A stretch of 10,381 nt of DNA. It comes from an uncultured Lachnospiraceae bacterium. GTDB taxonomy: Bacteria > Bacillota > Clostridia > Lachnospirales > Lachnospiraceae. This document shows positions 7,172 through 10,381 of this stretch, one piece after another. Numbering within the stretch: position 1 is the stretch's first letter; the number at the start of each line of letters is the position of its first letter. The DNA is taken from contig CAJTVL010000115.1 of assembly GCA_910579425.1 (NCBI GenBank), forward strand, positions 1 to 10,381, read 5' to 3'. A program made the position numbers and the translations under genes. Below the pieces are notes generated by a model. The model searched no databases. It saw only the letters and a list, made by a program, of their open reading frames with translations, and was not told where the DNA came from.

Positions 7172-7252
7172 CCTCCCTTTTTTTATGCCGCAGGGAGGGC
7201 CCAATCGCCTGATGGACGGATTCCCCGCGGCCTGAGCGCACATCAGCGCGCT
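7172..7252 (-). promoter_or_regulatory. Structured 5' leader with possible SD-sequestering helix
   Basis: On the minus strand the leader of the ATPase gene can form a 9-bp hairpin, arms 7231-7223 and 7195-7187 (GCCGCGGGG with CCCTGCGGC, one G-T pair), with a 27-nt loop. A second small hairpin upstream pairs 7252-7248 with 7239-7235. CCTCCCT at 7198-7192 is also the perfect complement of the ribosome-binding AGGGAGG at 7178-7172. The two pairings share bases 7192-7195, so they compete. The hairpin is followed by an A-run rather than a U-run, so it is not an intrinsic terminator for this gene. A role in translation control is inferred. Confidence 0.4.
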
Positions 7253-7265
7253 TCTCTGAATCTTG

Positions 7266-7305
7266 TAAGGGTAGGATAAGGGATAATTCTAAGGAATTTG
7301 TAAGG
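7266..7305 (-). promoter_or_regulatory. Four TAAGG/CCTTA direct repeats, likely response-regulator sites
   Basis: TAAGG on the plus strand (CCTTA on the minus strand) occurs at 7266-7270, 7277-7281, 7290-7294 and 7301-7305. Start-to-start spacing is 11, 13 and 11 bases, so the units form two pairs with helical-turn spacing. The outer units extend to CCTTACAA. This layout is what an OmpR/PhoB-type regulator binds, and such a regulator is encoded in the operon whose first gene begins about 100 bases downstream. I could not identify a convincing -10 box; TAGAAT inside the array (7291-7286) is a candidate without a good -35. Confidence 0.5.
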
Positions 7306-7340
7306 ATGTGTATTTAAGAGATCATATTCATTTTGGTACT

Positions 7341-8515
7341 TTACAAATCCATCCCTGCAGGTACGGACAAATCTGCTCTTCCTATGAGAACCTTTTTCCC
7401 GCAAAAAGCAAAGCCATACTTCCGTATGCGCTCCCTGGGAATCCCCTTTGCGATAAGGGCTGTCTCATACTTCTTCGTCTCGATCTGGCGAAGCGCATCC
7501 TTAACCGTATCGGAAAGCTCCTTTTCCTCCATCATTGTAGCCATGAGCCGCTCCGCCAAACCATTTCCGGATCATTTTCCGGAACATGGCCTTTACCTCG
7601 AAATTCGTCAGCTCCAATTCATAGTCCTGCTCCCATTCCCCCGATTCCGAAGCACAGCTTCCGCTTTTTTTTACCTTCAGATAACCGCTGGCAAGGAGCA
7701 GGCTCCAAAGCGCCTGTTCATCATCCCCCAGCATACTGTATACAACCTGCTCGTCTATTTCCGCGGCAATGCTTCCGCCCTGCAGCAGGGTTTCGAAGCT
7801 TTCCTTCACATCCCTGCTGCCCTCCCGTATCAGCTTCCCTACAAGGCTGTTGGAACTGGTGTTGGCCCAATAGGCGCCTGCTTTCTTTTCGCTGAGAAAG
7901 CTGATCACAGACCATGGATTATAAATATCCCCTCTGTCACCAAAAGTAAACCCGTCGTACCAGTCTTTTACTTTTTGCTTTTGTCCGGAAAGCCCAAATT
8001 CATCCAAAGCGGCGAAAACTTCCTCCTCTGTGAAGCCAAAGCAGTCCGAATATTTCTCAGACGTTGTCGTCACCACCTTTAGATTGTTCAAATCAGAAAA
8101 AATCGATTCCTTGTTAATCCTTGTTATCCCTGTCATAACCGCTCTTTCCAGGTAAGAGTTTGTCTTAAATGTGCTGTTAAACAGGCCTCTGGTATAGCCG
8201 ATCTTCTTTCTGGCCTCCTTATAAGAAGCTTCCTTTACATTCGCAAAGCTTAAAAAGATGACCGGATAGGTTCCCTGGAGTTCCCGGTATTGCTCGCTCC
8301 GCCAAATGGAAAGCCCTTCAAAAAGATCGCCCCGCCCGGCATATTGGAGCGAAAAGAAATTCTCCAGCATACTCATGTTAAGGGTCTTCCCAAATCTTCT
8401 GGGACGGGTAATCAGGGTTACCTTGTCATTGGATTCCCACCACTCCCGGATAAAAATTGTTGGATTCCCTTACAACTGCAAAATCGTCATGGCCGATTCC
8501 GAGCTTTCTTGCCAT
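7341..8515 (-). pseudogene. Broken AAA-ATPase-like / PD-(D/E)XK family gene
   Basis: Three fragments in different frames together match the AAA-ATPase-like family common in Lachnospiraceae and Bacteroidetes. Fragment 1 starts at ATG 8515 (AAGGAG about 9 nt upstream) and reads 'MARKLGIGHDDFAVVRESNNFY'-like for about 22 codons; its frame then stops at 8426-8428. Fragment 2 continues in another frame from about 8450 with 'FIREWWESNDKVTLITRP' and the P-loop variant 'RRFGKT', then the ATPase body to 'FRKMIRKWF', stopping at 7501. Fragment 3, in another frame from about 7560, is the family's C-terminal end, 'LSDTVKDALRQIE..RIRKYGFAFCGKKVLIG', stopping at 7341. The VDKT segment expected after 'NNFY' is missing, and roughly 100 residues carrying the nuclease D..ExK core are gone between fragments 2 and 3. 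The product is therefore expected to be non-functional. The function of intact relatives is unclear. Confidence 0.85.
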
Positions 8516-8653
8516 ATCCGTCTTCTCCTTTCATTTCCGGTAAAACTGTACAGCACCCCCCCCCATGCCGCTTTCACGGCACCATCATGAATGAAAGGGG
8601 AGGCACTGTAAATCTCCAGTCTCTGCATCCCTATAACCATATCTCTTCTTATT

Positions 8654-8681
8654 ATTATATGTTATAGACAGAAAAAATCAA
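8654..8681 (-). promoter_or_regulatory. Putative sigma-A promoter for the AAA-ATPase-like gene
   Basis: On the minus strand TTGATT (8681-8676) is followed after 16 nt by a perfect TATAAT (8659-8654). The -35 box overlaps the stop codon of the upstream kinase gene. The transcript would begin near 8647 and carry a leader of about 130 nt before the ATG at 8515. That leader contains a run of nine G on the transcribed sense (plus-strand C at 8556-8564). Confidence 0.55.
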
Positions 8682-9559
8682 AGCAAATCCTCCAGGCTTC
8701 TTAAAATACTGCCGTTTTTCAGTTCCTTCAATGCTCCTTCCGCCCACGACGGGAAAAGCTCCTGTTCGCAGGCAGCGTGCAGCGTCACAAGAGGCGCTAT
8801 AAAAGCGTCTGCCTTTTTCTGCTCCATGGGAATGTCCTCTCCGTACTCACGCATAAATATTTCTGCTGCCTTTTGAGAAAGGGAACAGGTCACGTTGCGA
8901 ACATCTCCATACGCAATACCCTTACCCAGCAGATTGTAATCAAACATAAATGCGCTCTTTCCGTTTTTCGCAACAATCAGGTTCGTCCAGTAAAAATCGT
9001 TGTAGGTCAATGTGCGGGGCAGCGCGTTAATCCTGCTTCGGATCCTATGATAATTTTCCGCAATAACTTTCCAGAGCGCGTCATCTGCCGAGCCGGTTTC
9101 CCGGGCAACCCGTCTCATATTCTCCGGTGTGATTGCATCGGATTCGTCATACATACCTCGTTCTCCGCCAAGAGGACTCTCTTTGCCTGAAAGATATTCT
9201 CTTCCTTTGATATGGAGCGTTCTGTACCATTTTGCTATGGCTCCTGCCACCTGCGGATCTCTTAAATCACGCTCCCTTCCCAGCCTGTATTCTTCCTCTG
9301 CCTCCACATCCGGCAGAAGAATCGCATTTTCGGTATGCCCCAAGAGCGGCAGAGTGGGAATTCCAAGCAGGGATAAAATCCGATAATTTTCTATTTCCCG
9401 GGTATCCTCCTGTTTCTCAAAAACCTTTAACACCAAACGCCTTCCCTGTGCCGTTACCCGGTATAGAGAAACTCCGGATTTTGAGCGAATCAAAGTGATT
9501 TCCGGATTGCGTATTTCAAGTCCTTCCATCCGTGAAATACAGGAATATGGCTCATTCAT
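8678..9559 (-). CDS. Aminoglycoside/choline phosphotransferase-fold kinase
   Basis: A 293-residue soluble small-molecule kinase of the APH fold. The N-lobe shows 'RLVLKVFE' with Lys45, the expected ATP-anchoring residue, and Glu57 in 'EIENYRIL'. The catalytic loop 'LTYNDFYWTNLIV' keeps Asp188 and Asn193, but the usual HxD histidine is Tyr. 'AFMFDYNLLGKGIAYGDV' gives the magnesium-binding Asp207 and the downstream helix found in APH/choline kinase relatives. The substrate is unknown; resistance to aminoglycosides is only one of many possibilities for this fold. The ATG at 9559 has GGAGG at 9-nt spacing and overlaps the RsgA stop by 8 nt, so the two are translationally coupled. An in-frame TTG at 9565 is too close to the GGAGG to be used. 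Confidence 0.85.
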   Translation of the reverse strand: MNEPYSCISRMEGLEIRNPEITLIRSKSGVSLYRVTAQGRRLVLKVFEKQEDTREIENYRILSLLGIPTLPLLGHTENAILLPDVEAEEEYRLGRERDLRDPQVAGAIAKWYRTLHIKGREYLSGKESPLGGERGMYDESDAITPENMRRVARETGSADDALWKVIAENYHRIRSRINALPRTLTYNDFYWTNLIVAKNGKSAFMFDYNLLGKGIAYGDVRNVTCSLSQKAAEIFMREYGEDIPMEQKKADAFIAPLVTLHAACEQELFPSWAEGALKELKNGSILRSLEDLL

Positions 9560-10325
9560 CGTCAAACACCTCCAAATCCATTATATTCCGGCTTCTTCTG
9601 ACCAAGGCATTTTGCCCGGAAAGCTTCTCATTCTTTTGCTTCCCTGCCTTTTTATTCCTCTGTTGTCTCTTTTGCATAAAATCCCTCTTATCATCCGTAT
9701 ATTTCGCCTCTTTTTTCAGCCTGCTGTAGCTGTCCCAGCGCTCTTTTGAAAGCAGGCCCTGCTCAATGGCCTCCCTGACCGCGCAGCCCGGTTCACTCTG
9801 ATGTCTGCAATTGCCAAACCGGCATCGGCCCAAATACTGCTCCACGTCGGCAAATGCTTCTCCAAAGCCCTCGGAAACATCCCACATCCCCAACTCGCGC
9901 ATACCGGGCGTATCTATGATCATCGCCCCGTTTCCCAACATAAGAAGCTGCCTGTGTGTGGTGGTGTGCCGTCCCCGTCCATCCTCACTGCGGATTTCCT
10001 GCACAGCCATAACCTCTTCCCCTGCCAGCGCATTGACAAGGCTTGATTTGCCTACCCCTGACGAGCCCAAAAAAACAACAGTTTTTCCAGGCGTCATATA
10101 GCCTGCCAGGGCATCAAGCCCTGCCCCTGTTTTGGAGCTGACTGCAAGTACGGACACATCGGACGCAATCCCTTTTGCAATTCGGATATAGGAATCACAT
10201 TCACTCGTAAGATCAGCCTTTGTCAATACCACCACCGGAACTGCCCCTGACTGCCAGGCCAGCGTCAGATACCGTTCCAGGCGTTTCTCATTAAAATTCT
10301 GATTCAGAGACTGCATGATAAACAC
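9552..10325 (-). CDS. rsgA: RsgA ribosome-assembly GTPase lacking its OB-fold domain
   Basis: Circularly permuted GTPase of the RsgA/YjeQ family, which checks 30S subunit maturation. Motifs appear in the permuted order: G4 'TKAD' (35-38), G5 'SSK' (63-65), G1 'GSSGVGKSS' (87-95), G2 'HTTTH' (120-124) and G3 'DTPG' (138-141). The C-terminal zinc site is complete: C168, C173, H175, C181 in 'CRFGNCRHQSEPGC'. A Lys/Arg-rich tail follows. Only about 257 codons remain from a GTG at 10325; homology begins at 'YVFIMQSLN', and a TGA lies four codons upstream. The remaining 56 bases of the window encode no OB-fold sequence in any frame. The N-terminal RNA-binding domain of about 90-100 residues is therefore missing. 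No strong ribosome binding site precedes the GTG. It may be a 5'-truncated copy, with a complete rsgA elsewhere. Confidence 0.85.
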   Translation of the reverse strand: MFIMQSLNQNFNEKRLERYLTLAWQSGAVPVVVLTKADLTSECDSYIRIAKGIASDVSVLAVSSKTGAGLDALAGYMTPGKTVVFLGSSGVGKSSLVNALAGEEVMAVQEIRSEDGRGRHTTTHRQLLMLGNGAMIIDTPGMRELGMWDVSEGFGEAFADVEQYLGRCRFGNCRHQSEPGCAVREAIEQGLLSKERWDSYSRLKKEAKYTDDKRDFMQKRQQRNKKAGKQKNEKLSGQNALVRRSRNIMDLEVFDDE

Positions 10326-10381
10326 ATACCTGAATCAGTGAAACTCAATTGCTTTGAACGCTGACAACTGCATATTTAATC

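Noticed and set aside
7187..7231. GC-rich hairpin as an intrinsic terminator
   Set aside because: On the minus strand it is followed by a run of A, not U, and on the plus strand the T-run precedes it, so it does not fit a terminator in either direction.
7266..7305. TAAGG repeats as a CRISPR or iteron array
   Set aside because: The units are 5 bases with 6-8 base gaps, too short for CRISPR; no replication protein is near, and the neighbouring OmpR-type regulator explains them better.
8470..8640. 56-codon minus-strand frame starting MVIGMQRLEIYS
   Set aside because: It opens downstream of a good promoter but has only 2 nt between a weak purine stretch and the ATG, and it overlaps the AAA-ATPase-like start in another frame with no family resemblance.
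8678..9559. Calling the APH-fold kinase an aminoglycoside resistance gene
   Set aside because: The fold covers many substrates, the catalytic loop is atypical, and nothing in the context points to aminoglycosides.

Overview
The window looks like an accessory stretch of a Bacillota chromosome, most likely a gut Clostridia/Lachnospiraceae-type genome. The pointers are strong GGAGG-type ribosome binding sites, a LanFEG-type lantibiotic-protection transporter, a fragment of the 'AAA-ATPase-like plus PD-(D/E)XK' family that is multicopy in Lachnospiraceae, and a lipoprotein with a C-type lectin domain. This placement is inference from gene content. Every convincing gene is on the minus strand except a decayed HAD fragment at the left edge, so transcription runs from right to left.

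Layout in order of transcription. Right edge (10325 to 8678): an RsgA GTPase lacking its N-terminal OB fold, translationally coupled to a kinase of the aminoglycoside/choline phosphotransferase fold. Next (8515 to 7341): a promoter and a broken AAA-ATPase-like gene, with one frame change near its start and an internal deletion that removes the nuclease core. Then a compact non-coding control region (about 7330 to 7165) holding four TAAGG direct repeats, hairpins and a possible structure that hides the ribosome binding site.

The core (7164 to 2793) is a five-gene operon with every junction overlapping: ABC ATPase (LanF type with an E-loop), two permeases (MutE and MutG types), an OmpR-family response regulator and a sensor histidine kinase. 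It resembles stand-alone lantibiotic resistance systems such as CprABC/CprRK of Clostridioides difficile. No lantibiotic precursor, modification or processing gene is present, so self-immunity to a peptide made here is not supported by this window. The likely circuit is: kinase senses a peptide or envelope damage, regulator binds the TAAGG array, and the transporter and the TCS itself are induced.

Downstream (2710 to 1787) is a metallo-beta-lactamase-fold hydrolase, perhaps read from the same transcript. After it come two doubtful short reading frames, then a lipoprotein with a C-type lectin domain and its own putative promoter (1415 to 237). At the left edge, a plus-strand HAD hydrolase remnant converges on the lectin gene. 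The broken or truncated genes on both sides suggest that the resistance operon sits in a region of insertion and deletion.
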